Positions 9,153 through 18,123 of a DNA stretch of 64,000 nucleotides are shown here, piece after piece. Positions within the stretch are counted from its first letter, which is position 1; each line of letters starts with the position of its first letter. The notes below the pieces were generated by a model. It searched no databases. It was not told the origin of the DNA and saw only the letters and a program-made list of their open reading frames with translations. Made by a program: the position numbers and the translations under genes. Where the stretch lies: the NCBI RefSeq assembly GCF_039523235.1, contig NZ_BAAAEX010000006.1. One strand, written 5' to 3'. Origin of the DNA: Castellaniella ginsengisoli (GTDB lineage Bacteria > Pseudomonadota > Gammaproteobacteria > Burkholderiales > Burkholderiaceae_B).

Positions 9153-9223
9153 ACACCCTCCGTTACTACCCGATCACCGCCGGCGCCTATTGGCGCTGGT
9201 GGTATTTCCGTTCCGGGTCGTAA
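9149..9223 (+). CDS. trpL: trpE leader peptide (Trp-codon attenuator peptide)
   Basis: This 24-codon reading frame begins with the ATG that overlaps the gph stop. It contains three Trp codons within four (TGG CGC TGG TGG, 9191-9202), flanked by Tyr codons. Mutually exclusive hairpins and a terminator stem lie between it and trpE, which starts 111 bp further on. This is the standard layout of a ribosome-stalling trp attenuator. No Shine-Dalgarno sequence is visible, so initiation may depend on coupling to gph translation. It is too short for gene finders and was found by reading the intergenic sequence. Confidence 0.88.
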   Translation: MNTLRYYPITAGAYWRWWYFRSGS

Positions 9224-9235
9224 CGGTCACCCGGC

Positions 9236-9300
9236 GCACAGGCCCGCCTGTGCCCCGCCTCCACAGCCCGGACCCCTGATCGGCCGGGCTGTCTTGTTTC
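9236..9300 (+). promoter_or_regulatory. trpE attenuator: competing RNA hairpins and terminator
   Basis: Three pairings compete. GCACAGG (9236-9242) pairs with CCTGTGC (9247-9253). CTGTG (9248-9252) pairs with CACAG (9262-9266). ACAGCCCGG (9263-9271) pairs with CCGGGCTGT (9284-9292), followed by CTTGTTTC. The last is the terminator and the middle one the antiterminator. Ribosome stalling on the leader Trp codons when charged tRNA-Trp is scarce would be expected to favour the antiterminator and trpE expression. Confidence 0.75.
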
Positions 9301-9334
9301 TGTCCCGGTCTGCCTCCACCCCCCTGAGATCACC

Positions 9335-10855
9335 ATGACGGAAATCGAATTCAACGCACTGGCCGCCCAAGGCTACAACCGGATTCCGCTGATCGCGGAA
9401 ACCTACGCCGACCTGGACACGCCCCTGGCGATCTACCTGAAGCTGGCGCATGCCGGGCCGGAGGCCGGGCGCAATAGCTGCCTGCTGGAATCGGTGGTAG
9501 GGGGCGAGCGCTTCGGCCGCTATTCCTTCATCGGCCTGCCGGCCAAGACGCTGATCCGCGCCACCGGCACCACCACCGAAGTCGTCACCCGGGGCCAGGT
9601 CGTGGAAACCCACGAAGGCGATCCCCTGGCCTTCATCGAATCCTTCCAGAAGCGGTTCCGTGTCGCCCTGCGCCCGGGCATGCCGCGTTTCGCGGGCGGC
9701 CTGGCGGGTTATTTCGGCTACGACACCGTGCGCCACATCGAGCCGCGCCTGGGCCCGTGCGTCAAGCCGCGCCCCGCCGGCCAGCAGCCCGGCACGCCCG
9801 ACATCATGCTGCTGCAGATCGACGAACTGGTCATCGTCGACAACCTGGCCGGGCGCACCTACCTGATCGTCTACGCCGATCCCCAGCAGCCGGAGGCCTA
9901 CGCCCTGGCGCGCCGCCGCCTGAAGGCCCTGCGCGAGAAACTGCGCACGCCCGTGGTCATCCCCTACGCCTACGCCAGCATGCAGACGCCCACGGAGCGC
10001 GACTTCAAGAAAGACGACTACCTGGCCGCCGTGCGCAAGGCCAAGGACTACATCGCCGCCGGCGACCTGATGCAGGTCCAGATCGGACAGGTGATCGTCA
10101 AGCCCTTCCGCGATTCACCGCTCTCGCTGTACCGGGCGCTGCGATCCCTGAACCCCTCGCCCTACATGTACTACTGGAATTTCGACACGTTCCACGTCGT
10201 GGGCGCCTCGCCGGAAATCCTGGTGCGCCAGGACCGCGAATTCGAAGACGGCCGCAGCCGCGAAATGGTCACCATCCGCCCGCTGGCCGGCACGCGCAAA
10301 CGCGGCGCCACCCAGGACGACGATCTGCGCCTGGAGCAGGAACTGCTGGCCGATCCCAAGGAACGCGCCGAACACGTCATGCTCATCGACCTGGCGCGCA
10401 ACGACATCGGCCGCGTCTCCAAGGCCGGCACGGTCGAAGTCACGGACACCATGGCCATCGAGCGCTATTCCCACGTCATGCACCTGGTGTCCAATGTGCG
10501 CGGCGAGCTGAACGACGGCATGAGCAACATCGACGTGCTGCGGGCAACCTTTCCGGCCGGCACGCTGACCGGCGCGCCCAAGGTGCGCGCCATGGAAATC
10601 ATCGACGAACTCGAACCCGTGCGCCGCGGCATCTACGGCGGCGCGGCCGGCTACATGAGCTACGGCGGGGAAATGGACCTGGCCATCGCCATCCGCACCG
10701 GCATCATCCGCGATGGCATGCTGTATGTGCAGGCCGCCGCCGGGATCGTCGCCGATTCGGATCCCGAAAAAGAATGGCAGGAAACCGAGGCCAAGGCCCG
10801 CGCCCTGCTGCGCGCCGCCGAACAGGTGCAATTCGGGCTGGACGAGCCGATCTGA
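9335..10855 (+). CDS. trpE: Anthranilate synthase component I
   Basis: This chorismate-converting subunit of anthranilate synthase catalyses the first committed step of tryptophan synthesis with the TrpG amidotransferase. It is 506 residues long. The N-terminal feedback-binding motif LLES is present in NSCLLESVVGG, so tryptophan inhibition is likely retained. The chorismate-binding domain carries SPEILVR, TIRPLAGTRKRG, ERAEHVMLIDLARNDIGRV and FPAGTLTGAPKVRAMEIIDELE. It is unlinked from trpGDC, which lies about 11 kb away, and has its own leader peptide and attenuator. Confidence 0.98.
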   Translation: MTEIEFNALAAQGYNRIPLIAETYADLDTPLAIYLKLAHAGPEAGRNSCLLESVVGGERFGRYSFIGLPAKTLIRATGTTTEVVTRGQVVETHEGDPLAFIESFQKRFRVALRPGMPRFAGGLAGYFGYDTVRHIEPRLGPCVKPRPAGQQPGTPDIMLLQIDELVIVDNLAGRTYLIVYADPQQPEAYALARRRLKALREKLRTPVVIPYAYASMQTPTERDFKKDDYLAAVRKAKDYIAAGDLMQVQIGQVIVKPFRDSPLSLYRALRSLNPSPYMYYWNFDTFHVVGASPEILVRQDREFEDGRSREMVTIRPLAGTRKRGATQDDDLRLEQELLADPKERAEHVMLIDLARNDIGRVSKAGTVEVTDTMAIERYSHVMHLVSNVRGELNDGMSNIDVLRATFPAGTLTGAPKVRAMEIIDELEPVRRGIYGGAAGYMSYGGEMDLAIAIRTGIIRDGMLYVQAAAGIVADSDPEKEWQETEAKARALLRAAEQVQFGLDEPI

Positions 10856-10870
10856 ACACACGCGGCGTGA

Positions 10871-10893
10871 GGGCCGCGGCGCCGCCGCGGCCC
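10871..10893. terminator. Hairpin between convergent trpE and lldD
   Basis: A 10-bp GC-only stem (GGGCCGCGGC at 10871-10880, GCCGCGGCCC at 10884-10893) lies in the 54-bp gap between two convergent genes. It could act for both strands. There is no clear T tract on either side. Confidence 0.4.
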
Positions 10894-10909
10894 CCGCGGG
10901 CCTTGCGGC

Positions 10910-12046
10910 TCAATCGCGGACCAGCAACTCCCGCGTGATGTCGGCGATGGTGCGCGCGCCGGTGAGCGTCATGGCCACGCGCATTTCCTTTTCGATCAGG
11001 TCCAGCAGGTTGGCGACGCCCGCCTCGCCCCCCGCCGCCAGCGCATACAGCCAGGCGCGGCCCAGCAGCACGGTGTCGGCGCCCAGCGCCAGCATGCGCA
11101 CCACGTCCAGCCCGGTCCGCACGCCCGAATCCGCCAGCAGGGTGATCCGGCCTTTGACCGCATCGGCAATCGCCGGCAGGGCGCGGGCCGTGGAAAGCAC
11201 GCCGTCCAACTGACGGCCGCCGTGATTGGACACCACAATGCCGTCGGCCCCGAAACGCACGGCGTCGCGCGCGTCATCCGGATCGAGGATGCCCTTGATG
11301 ATCATCGGCCCCTGCCAGAAATCCCGGATCCATTGCAGATCCTTCCAGGAGATCGAGGGATCGAAATTGGCCCCCAGCCAACCGATGTAGTCCTCCAGGC
11401 CGGTCGGCTTGCCCAGATACCGGGAGACATTGCCCAGATCGTGCGGACGGCCCCACAGGCCGACGTCCCAGGCCCAACGCGGATGCAGCACCGCCTGGAC
11501 GTAGCGGCGCAAGGCGGCATAGGGGCCGCTCATCCCCGAATGGGCGTCGCGGTAGCGGGCGCCCGGAACCGGCATGTCGACGGTGAAGACCAGCGTCGAC
11601 ACCCCGGCCGCCTGGGCGCGCTCCAGCACGCTTTTCATGAAGCCCCGGTCTTTCAGGACGTAGAGCTGGAACCACATGGGCCGGCTGATGGCGGGCGCGA
11701 CCTCCTCGATCGGGCAGACCGACACCGTGGACAGGGTGTAGGGGATGCCCTTGCGATCGGCCGCGCGCGCCGCCTGGACTTCGCCGCGGCGGGCGTACAT
11801 CCCGGTCAGCCCCACCGGCGCCAGGGCCACCGGCATGGACAAGGTCTCGCCGAACAGCCGCGTGGACAGGTCCAGTTGCGACATATCGTTCAACACCCGC
11901 TGGCGCAGCGCCACGCCCGCCAGGTCGCTGACGTTGTGCCCGAGCGTGTATTCGGCATACGCCCCGCCATCGCCGTAATGGAACAGGAAGGGAGGCAGGC
12001 GGCGCCGGGCGGCTTCGCGGTAATCGGTAGAAGCGGAAATGATCAT
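10910..12046 (-). CDS. lldD: L-lactate dehydrogenase (FMN-dependent, respiratory)
   Basis: This membrane-associated flavoenzyme oxidises L-lactate to pyruvate and passes electrons to quinone. The start MIISASTDYREAARRRLPPF aligns with the start of E. coli LldD, so the upstream in-frame codons (to 12088) are not used. The product is 378 residues with FMN and substrate motifs PVALAPVGLTGMYARRGE, MPVPGARYRDAHSGMSGP and SNHGGRQLDG, the last with the catalytic His. The start codon overlaps the lldR stop by four bases (12043-12046), so they form an operon. No lactate permease gene (lldP) is present. Confidence 0.96.
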   Translation of the reverse strand: MIISASTDYREAARRRLPPFLFHYGDGGAYAEYTLGHNVSDLAGVALRQRVLNDMSQLDLSTRLFGETLSMPVALAPVGLTGMYARRGEVQAARAADRKGIPYTLSTVSVCPIEEVAPAISRPMWFQLYVLKDRGFMKSVLERAQAAGVSTLVFTVDMPVPGARYRDAHSGMSGPYAALRRYVQAVLHPRWAWDVGLWGRPHDLGNVSRYLGKPTGLEDYIGWLGANFDPSISWKDLQWIRDFWQGPMIIKGILDPDDARDAVRFGADGIVVSNHGGRQLDGVLSTARALPAIADAVKGRITLLADSGVRTGLDVVRMLALGADTVLLGRAWLYALAAGGEAGVANLLDLIEKEMRVAMTLTGARTIADITRELLVRD

Positions 12047-12807
12047 GATGTCAGTGAGAAAGGGGGCAAACGGGAGGCGCGGGCGCACCGCGCTTCATCT
12101 TCGTCGAGTTTGCGCACACTGCCGTGCACGAACTCCAGGTGGCGCCAGACAGTCGTCCGGGCGGCTTCGGCATCGCCGCGCAGGATGGCTTCCATCAGCG
12201 CCTGATGCTGAGCCGTCAACTGATCCTGGGTATCCCGGATCAGGTACATGCGCTGGCGGTTTTCGGTCACGGTGGAGCGCAGCAGCTCGAACACGCCCCG
12301 CATCATCTGCAGCAACACCGCATTGTGGGAAGCCTCGGCGATGGCCAGGTGGAACCGGGCATCGGCCTGCGCCGACAGATCCGGATCGTCCCGGCCCTGG
12401 AAGCGCACGATGTCCTCGAAGCGCCGCCGGATCGCCTGACGGTCCTGGTCCGTGGCGCGCAGCGCGGCATGCCAGGCGGTGCCGCCTTCCAGGGCATGGC
12501 GGGCTTCCAGCACGTCGTAGCGGTATTCGGGATCGTCGGACACCAGCGCATCCAGCGGACGCATCAGACGCCGCTCGGGCCAGTCGTCTTCCACGGATTC
12601 AGCCGCCTGGACGTAGGTTCCCCCGCCCTGGCGGCTGCGCAACAGGCCTTGGCTGGACAACTGGCGGATGGCTTCGCGGATCGAAGGCCGCGAAGCGCCG
12701 AGGTCTTCGGCCAGCCGCCGTTCCGCCGGCAGGCGGTCGCCGGGTTTCAGGCCCTGTTCGTCGATCAGGTCCAGAAGCTGCTTCGCGAGTCGGTCGGAAA
12801 GGCGCAT
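12043..12807 (-). CDS. lldR: GntR/FadR-family lactate regulator LldR
   Basis: This 254-residue regulator has an N-terminal winged helix-turn-helix (PGDRLPAERRLAEDLGASRP) and a FadR-type C-terminal ligand domain. The latter contains EARHALEGGTAWHAAL and ADARFHLAIAEASHN, whose Asp and His residues bind metal in this family. It matches E. coli LldR closely in these segments, and translational overlap with lldD supports the assignment. It probably controls lldRD in response to L-lactate from the 12808-12979 region. The start has no strong ribosome-binding site. Confidence 0.93.
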   Translation of the reverse strand: MRLSDRLAKQLLDLIDEQGLKPGDRLPAERRLAEDLGASRPSIREAIRQLSSQGLLRSRQGGGTYVQAAESVEDDWPERRLMRPLDALVSDDPEYRYDVLEARHALEGGTAWHAALRATDQDRQAIRRRFEDIVRFQGRDDPDLSAQADARFHLAIAEASHNAVLLQMMRGVFELLRSTVTENRQRMYLIRDTQDQLTAQHQALMEAILRGDAEAARTTVWRHLEFVHGSVRKLDEDEARCARASRLPPFSLTS

Positions 12808-12949
12808 GCCGCACAGGCACGGTCTGCTTGAAGCCGGATATTGGCCAGACCATTTGAGTGATATGCCGTCCCAGATTTTAGGGCGCAGGTCCTCGCACAG
12901 TCAACAAGTCAATGAACAAGCCGGTTCGTTCCAAAAGACTGGCAAAAGT

Positions 12950-12958
12950 GGTATGACC
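12950..12958 (-). promoter_or_regulatory. Possible LldR operator half-sites upstream of lldR
   Basis: GGTATGACC is a small imperfect dyad (GGT-ATG-ACC) in the AT-richer 172-bp region upstream of lldR. It resembles the GGT/ACC half-sites of FadR-type regulators. It is short enough to occur by chance, so this is only a candidate. Confidence 0.25.
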
Positions 12959-12979
12959 TTTATGCTTGCACGATCCCGA

Positions 12980-13741
12980 TCAGGCTCGCGCCGACAGGCT
13001 CTGCCTGACTTGCGCGGCGACCCGCACGATGGCCTGCACGATGGTTTTTTCCCGCTTCGGCCCCAGCCGATCGGTGGGGATCGATGTGCTGACGGCAATC
13101 CTGCGCCCCATCGGGGTTTCGCCGGCAAAGACCGCGAAACAGTTCAAGCCCGCGGCCACCTCCTCCTGGTCGAGCGCCAGCCCGGACCGGCGGACCGCCG
13201 CGAGTTCCGCCAGCAGCACGTCATGCCGGGTAATCGTACGGTCCGTGATGGCGACGAGTTCGCGCGGCAGCAACCGCATGACCTCATCATCGGACAACTG
13301 CGCCAGCAGCGCCTTTCCCAGAGCGCAGGCATGCGCGGGCAGCCTCGTCCCCATGTCGGACACCAGGCGGACCGGACGGTGGGCATCCTCGCGCGCCAGA
13401 TAGACGACCTCGGCGCCCTGCAGCACGGCCAACTGGACGACTTCGTTATGCGCAGTCACGAATTCGGCCGCGGCCGTCCGGAAAATATGCTGCAGATTAT
13501 CGAAATGGACGTAGGCGCAGCCCAGAATGTAGAGCCCGATGCCGATGACGTAGCCGCTGCCCTTTTTTTCGATCCAGCGGCGCTGTTCGAGCGAAGTGAG
13601 CAGCAAGTAGAGCGTGCTTTTTGCCAGGCCGGTATGCAGGGCCAGGTCGGCGGGGCTGACCGGCTCGCTGCTCAAGGCCAGCACCTGGAGCACGGCATCG
13701 GCCCTGTCCACTGCGGGCACTGCGGAATTGGAATCGCTCAT
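12980..13741 (-). CDS. IclR-family transcriptional regulator
   Basis: This 253-residue protein has an N-terminal winged helix-turn-helix (PADLALHTGLAKSTLYLLLTSL) and the C-terminal effector-binding domain. The latter contains LPAHACALGKALLAQL and the SGLALDQEEVAAGLNCFAV segment typical of IclR proteins. It is the last gene of a co-directional series that begins at 21217 and lies 30 bp after the oxidase gene. It is therefore the likely local regulator of the sugar-acid cluster. The inverted repeats at 21302-21340 are its candidate operators (inference). Confidence 0.9.
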   Translation of the reverse strand: MSDSNSAVPAVDRADAVLQVLALSSEPVSPADLALHTGLAKSTLYLLLTSLEQRRWIEKKGSGYVIGIGLYILGCAYVHFDNLQHIFRTAAAEFVTAHNEVVQLAVLQGAEVVYLAREDAHRPVRLVSDMGTRLPAHACALGKALLAQLSDDEVMRLLPRELVAITDRTITRHDVLLAELAAVRRSGLALDQEEVAAGLNCFAVFAGETPMGRRIAVSTSIPTDRLGPKREKTIVQAIVRVAAQVRQSLSARA

Positions 13742-13771
13742 TTTGGTCTGCCGCGTCGTGAAGGGCCCAGG

Positions 13772-15184
13772 TCATGCGTCCCAGGCAAGCACCTTGCCCG
13801 GATTGAAGATGTTGTGTGGATCATAGGCGTGTTTCAGCAGGCGCATGAGTTCGAGACCGGCCGCCCCATGCTCGGTCTTCAGGAACTCCATTTTATGGAT
13901 GCCGACGCCATGCTCGCCCGAACAAGTGCCTTCCATGCCGATCGCCCGGTGGACCAGCCGATGGTTGATGGCCTCGGCCGCCCGCCACTGCGCGTCGCAA
14001 TCCGGATCGATCAGCATCTGGACGTGAAAATTGCCATCCCCCACATGGCCCACGATCGTAAACGGGAACTCGACCGACTTCAGATCCTCCACCGTCTGGG
14101 TGACGCAATCGACCAGTTTCGAAATGGGGACGCAGACGTCCGTGGCGACGCTGCGCGCCCCGGGCCGCAATTGCAGCCCGGCAAAATGGGATTGATGCCG
14201 GGCCGCCCACAGGCGCGCGCGATCCTCCGGATTCTCCGCCCAGGCGAATCCCGATCCGCCATGATCGCGCGTGATTTCCCGCACCACCTCGGCCTGTTCC
14301 CGCACACCGCTGGCGCTGCCGTGGAATTCGAACAGCAGCAGCGGCGTCTCCGCGAGTTCCAGCCGGCTATGGCGATTGACCGCCCCGACGGCGCGCTCAT
14401 CCATGAACTCGATCCGGGCGATGCCGACGCCCGTCTGCATGATTTCCACCACCGACTGCACGGCATCGGCCAGAGTCGGGAAATTGCAGACTGCCGCCGT
14501 GACGGCCTCGGGCCGCGGATGAATCCGCAGCGTCACCTCCACGATGATGCCCAAGGTGCCCTCGCTGCCGACGAACAGCCGCGTCAGATCGTAGCCGGCG
14601 GATGATTTGCGCGCCCGGCTGCCCGTCCGGATGATCTCGCCCTTGGCCGTCACGACCTTGAGCGACACGACGTTCTCGCGCATGGTGCCGTAGCGCACCG
14701 CATTGGTGCCCGATGCGCGTGTCGCCGCCATCCCGCCAATCGACGCATCCGCGCCCGGATCAATGGGAAAGAACAGACCTGTGTCGCGCAGGGCGTCGTT
14801 GACCTGGGTGCGCGTCACGCCCGGCTGGACGGTGGCGGTGAAGTCTTCGGGCTGCAGGGAAATGATCCGGTTCATCTCCGCCATGGACAATGTGATCCCG
14901 CCTTCGATGGGCAAGACATGCCCTTCGAGGGACGATCCGGCGCCAAATGGAATGATCGGCACACGATACCGGTCGCACAGCCTGACGGCATGCGCCACCT
15001 CATCCGCATCGCGCGGGAACACGACGGCATCGGGCAGGCACGCGGGATACGGCGATTCATCCCTGCCATGGTGCGCGCGCACGGCGTCGGACGTCACGAA
15101 CCGCGCTCCAAACGCTTTTTTGAATTCGGCAACCCCTTGCGGCGGCAGGCTCCGCCGCCGGGCGTTCTCAAAACCGTTCTTCAT
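13772..15184 (-). CDS. FAD-linked 2-hydroxyacid oxidase (GlcD / D-lactate dehydrogenase type)
   Basis: This 470-residue flavoprotein probably oxidises a D-2-hydroxy acid such as D-lactate or glycolate. The N-terminal FAD_binding_4 domain carries PIIPFGAGSSLEGH, TVQPGVTRTQVNDAL and GADASIGGMAATRASGTNAV. The C-terminal FAD-oxidase domain carries FTIVGHVGDGNFHVQML and EGTCSGEHGVGIHKMEFL with metal-binding histidines. The start at 15184 follows AGGAAGGGAAGGC; the codon at 15205 would lie before the ribosome-binding site. It could oxidise glycolate or lactate produced by the pathway. No iron-sulfur GlcF-type subunit is adjacent. Confidence 0.87.
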   Translation of the reverse strand: MKNGFENARRRSLPPQGVAEFKKAFGARFVTSDAVRAHHGRDESPYPACLPDAVVFPRDADEVAHAVRLCDRYRVPIIPFGAGSSLEGHVLPIEGGITLSMAEMNRIISLQPEDFTATVQPGVTRTQVNDALRDTGLFFPIDPGADASIGGMAATRASGTNAVRYGTMRENVVSLKVVTAKGEIIRTGSRARKSSAGYDLTRLFVGSEGTLGIIVEVTLRIHPRPEAVTAAVCNFPTLADAVQSVVEIMQTGVGIARIEFMDERAVGAVNRHSRLELAETPLLLFEFHGSASGVREQAEVVREITRDHGGSGFAWAENPEDRARLWAARHQSHFAGLQLRPGARSVATDVCVPISKLVDCVTQTVEDLKSVEFPFTIVGHVGDGNFHVQMLIDPDCDAQWRAAEAINHRLVHRAIGMEGTCSGEHGVGIHKMEFLKTEHGAAGLELMRLLKHAYDPHNIFNPGKVLAWDA

Positions 15185-15249
15185 GCCTTCCCTTCCTGTT
15201 CCCATCCCGTTTCATGGCGGCGCGTCCCCGGGCCGCCCAGGCCCCGCGC

Positions 15250-17025
15250 TCAATGGTTGTTGCGGGCCTCGCCGCGCGTTTCCAGAATATTCAGGTAGAG
15301 CGTCGCAGGCTCCAGGCAGGCACCCGTGCCGTGCTGGCCGATCATGCTGCGGTAAATCTCTTCCCAGGGCGTCTGGCTGACCAGATCGGGCGGCTGCCAT
15401 GCGGCGCGCCGCTGTTCAAGCTCCGCATCGGGAATCAGCACATCGACCCGCCGCGCATTCAAGTCGAGGCGAACCTTGTCGCCCGTTTTCAGCAGCGCCA
15501 GGCCGCCGCCGACGGCGGCCTCGGGCGACACGTTGAGGATCGACGGGCTGGCCGACGTGCCGCTTTGCCGGCCATCCCCCATGGTGGGCAATGTATCGAT
15601 GCCCCGCGCGAGCAACGCGGCCGGCGGCTGCATGTTGACCACCTCCGAGCCGCCCGGATACCCCACAGGGCCCACGTTGCGGATGACCAGCAGGGTGTGT
15701 TCATCGATCCCGAGGCCGGGATCCTCGATCCGGGCGTGGTAGTCCTCCGGCCCCTCGAACACGACGGCTTTCAATTCCGCCACATTCGGATGCCCGGGAT
15801 CGGACAGGAACCGCTCGCGGAATTTTTCATCGATGACGCAGGTCTTGATGACGGCGCTGTCGAACAGATTGCCGCCCAGCACCACATAGCCGGCATGGTG
15901 CTTGAGCGGATTTCCATAGGCCCGGATGACTTCATGGTCGGGCTCGCCCACCTGGCTCAGGTTCTCGGCCAGCGTCTTCCCGGTGACCGTCATGACGGTC
16001 GTGTCCAGCTTGCCGGCCCGCATCAATTCCCGCAGCACGCCCGGCACGCCGCCGGCGCGGTGGAACGCCTCGCCCAGATACCGCCCCGCCGGCTGGCAAT
16101 CCACCAGCAAAGGGATGTCCGGCCCAAGCCGCTGCCAGTCGTCCAGCGTATGCTCGATGCCCATGTGGCGGGCAATGGCGATCATGTGGATCGGACAGTT
16201 GGACGAAGCGCCCAGCGCCGCCGCCGCCACCACGGCGTTTTCAAAGGCGGCCTTGGTCATGATGTCGGAGGGCCGCAGGTTTTCATGCACCATGCCGACA
16301 ATGCGCCGGCCCGTTTCATAGGCCATCCAGCCGCGCTCCCGGTAGGGCGCGGGAATGGCGGCGCAGCCCGGCAGCGACATGCCCACGGCCTCGGCCAGCG
16401 AGTTCATGGACAACGCCGTGCCCATGGTGTTGCAGTGCCCGATCGAGGGCGCCGAGGCGGCCGCTGCATCCATGAAATCGTCGTAATCCATTTCCCCGAC
16501 CGCCAGGCGGCGGCGCGCTTCCCAGATCACGGTGCCCGAGCCCGCCAGCTTGCCATCCCACCAGCCGTCCAGCATCGGGCCGCCGGACAGTACGATCGCG
16601 GGGATGTTGACCGTCGCCGCGCCCATCAGGCAGGCTGGCGTCGTCTTGTCGCATCCGGTCGTCAGGACCACGCCGTCGATCGGATAGCCATGCAGCACTT
16701 CCACCAGGCCCAGATAGGCCAGATTCCGATCGATGGCGGCGGTCGGGCGCTTGCCGGTTTCCTGGATCGGATGCATCGGGAATTCCAGCGGAATGCCGCC
16801 CGCATCGCGTATGCCTTCCCGCACGCGCTTGGCCAGTTCGATATGGTGGCGATTGCAGGGGCACAGATCGGAGCCGGTCTGCGCGATGCCGATGATGGGC
16901 TTCCCGGACTGAAGTTCGGCACGCGTGATCCCGTAGTTCATGTACCGCTCGACATACATGGCCGTCATGCCGGGATCGGCCGGGTTGTCGAACCAGCGGC
17001 GGCTGCGCAAGGTGGGCTTGCTCAT
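15250..17025 (-). CDS. IlvD/Edd-family sugar-acid dehydratase
   Basis: This iron-sulfur dehydratase of 591 residues converts a sugar acid such as an arabinonate, xylonate or fuconate to the 2-keto-3-deoxy acid. Three cluster-binding Cys segments are visible: SDLCPCNRHH, TTGCDKTTPACLMG and IGHCNTMGTALSMN. The C-terminal catalytic region GDGRQSGTSASPSILNVSPE is also present. Length and neighbours (sugar-acid-type TRAP transporter and FAH enzyme) favour the sugar-acid branch over branched-chain amino acid synthesis. The exact substrate is unknown. The start overlaps the TRAP binding-protein stop by four bases (17022-17025). Confidence 0.88.
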   Translation of the reverse strand: MSKPTLRSRRWFDNPADPGMTAMYVERYMNYGITRAELQSGKPIIGIAQTGSDLCPCNRHHIELAKRVREGIRDAGGIPLEFPMHPIQETGKRPTAAIDRNLAYLGLVEVLHGYPIDGVVLTTGCDKTTPACLMGAATVNIPAIVLSGGPMLDGWWDGKLAGSGTVIWEARRRLAVGEMDYDDFMDAAAASAPSIGHCNTMGTALSMNSLAEAVGMSLPGCAAIPAPYRERGWMAYETGRRIVGMVHENLRPSDIMTKAAFENAVVAAAALGASSNCPIHMIAIARHMGIEHTLDDWQRLGPDIPLLVDCQPAGRYLGEAFHRAGGVPGVLRELMRAGKLDTTVMTVTGKTLAENLSQVGEPDHEVIRAYGNPLKHHAGYVVLGGNLFDSAVIKTCVIDEKFRERFLSDPGHPNVAELKAVVFEGPEDYHARIEDPGLGIDEHTLLVIRNVGPVGYPGGSEVVNMQPPAALLARGIDTLPTMGDGRQSGTSASPSILNVSPEAAVGGGLALLKTGDKVRLDLNARRVDVLIPDAELEQRRAAWQPPDLVSQTPWEEIYRSMIGQHGTGACLEPATLYLNILETRGEARNNH

Positions 17026-18056
17026 TGCGCCGCCTGTGCGGCCTTCACGATGCCATCCACCGTTTCGGGCCCGATCTCGGTGCGCAATTTGGCCACGATC
17101 GGTTCCAGTGTCGCCCGGATCTTCTCTTTTTCTTCGGGCGAGAAGCGCGACACTTCCACGCCATGATCCTTGATGAATTGCAGCGACTCGCTGTCCGCCT
17201 CCCGGCTGATCTTGCGCTGGTAGGCCTGGGAAGTCTTGGCGGCCTGGGTAATGACATCGCGCTCATCGACCGTCAGGCTGTCCCACCAGCGCTTCGAGGC
17301 CAGCAGCACGAAAGGCGTATAGACGTGATTGGAAATCGTCAGGTAAGGCTGGACCTCATAGAACTTGCTGGTCTTGATCGTGCTCAGGGGATTTTCCTGG
17401 CCATCGACCGTCTTGGTCTCCAGCGCCGTGAACAATTCGGTGAAAGGCATGGGAATGGCATTGGCCCCCAGCCCATTGAACACCGCCAACGCCACTTCAT
17501 TCTGCATGACGCGCAGCTTGATGCCCTGGATGTCTTCCATTTTGGCAATCGCATGGCGCGAGTTCGTGAGGTTGCGGAAACCATTTTCCCAGTAAAGCAG
17601 CCCGATCAGCCCCTTCTCGGGCAGCGTGTCCAGCAGCTTCTGGCCCTCTGGCCCGTCCAGCACCGCATCCGCGACCTTTTCATTGTCGAACAGGAACGGC
17701 AGGTCGAAGACGCCAAAGCCCTTGACCATGCCGGCCAGCGGCGCCGTGGAGACGAAGGTGAGCTCCTGCGAGCCGCCGATCAGCGCATTCTGCATCTGTT
17801 CGTCGGAACCCAGCGAGCCGTTGCCGTAGGTCTTGACCTTCATCTTGCCATCGCTGAGCTTGCCGACCTCTTCGGCGAAGAAGCGCACGGCGTGGCCGGA
17901 CGGACTCGAATCCGCCAGACCATAACCGAAGCGGATGATCCGCGAATTGATATCCTTGGCCATGACATCGTGGCCGGCCAGGCCCAGGGTCATGGCGGCC
18001 GCCAGCCCCACTGCGGCCGTCTTGAGACTCAGCCTTTTATTCAGATCAACAGACAT
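17022..18056 (-). CDS. TRAP transporter substrate-binding protein (DctP family)
   Basis: This periplasmic binding protein of a tripartite ATP-independent importer is 344 residues. The start follows GGAGG with 7-base spacing. A signal peptide ends near DVMA, and the mature part begins KDINSRIIRFGYGLADSS. Family motifs include FAEEVGKLSDGKMKVKTYGNGSLGSD and the ligand-binding strand IQGIKLRVMQNEVALAVFNGLGANAIPMPFTE, where an Arg binds the carboxylate of the substrate. A carboxylate ligand, probably a sugar acid, is therefore expected. It is encoded with both membrane subunits and the dehydratase. Confidence 0.93.
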   Translation of the reverse strand: MSVDLNKRLSLKTAAVGLAAAMTLGLAGHDVMAKDINSRIIRFGYGLADSSPSGHAVRFFAEEVGKLSDGKMKVKTYGNGSLGSDEQMQNALIGGSQELTFVSTAPLAGMVKGFGVFDLPFLFDNEKVADAVLDGPEGQKLLDTLPEKGLIGLLYWENGFRNLTNSRHAIAKMEDIQGIKLRVMQNEVALAVFNGLGANAIPMPFTELFTALETKTVDGQENPLSTIKTSKFYEVQPYLTISNHVYTPFVLLASKRWWDSLTVDERDVITQAAKTSQAYQRKISREADSESLQFIKDHGVEVSRFSPEEKEKIRATLEPIVAKLRTEIGPETVDGIVKAAQAAQ

Positions 18057-18123
18057 TTGCCATCCTCCAGAAAATCACCGGTTTGCCGCCGCGGCCTCGG
18101 CCACGGCCGTCGCGTTCCGGCCT

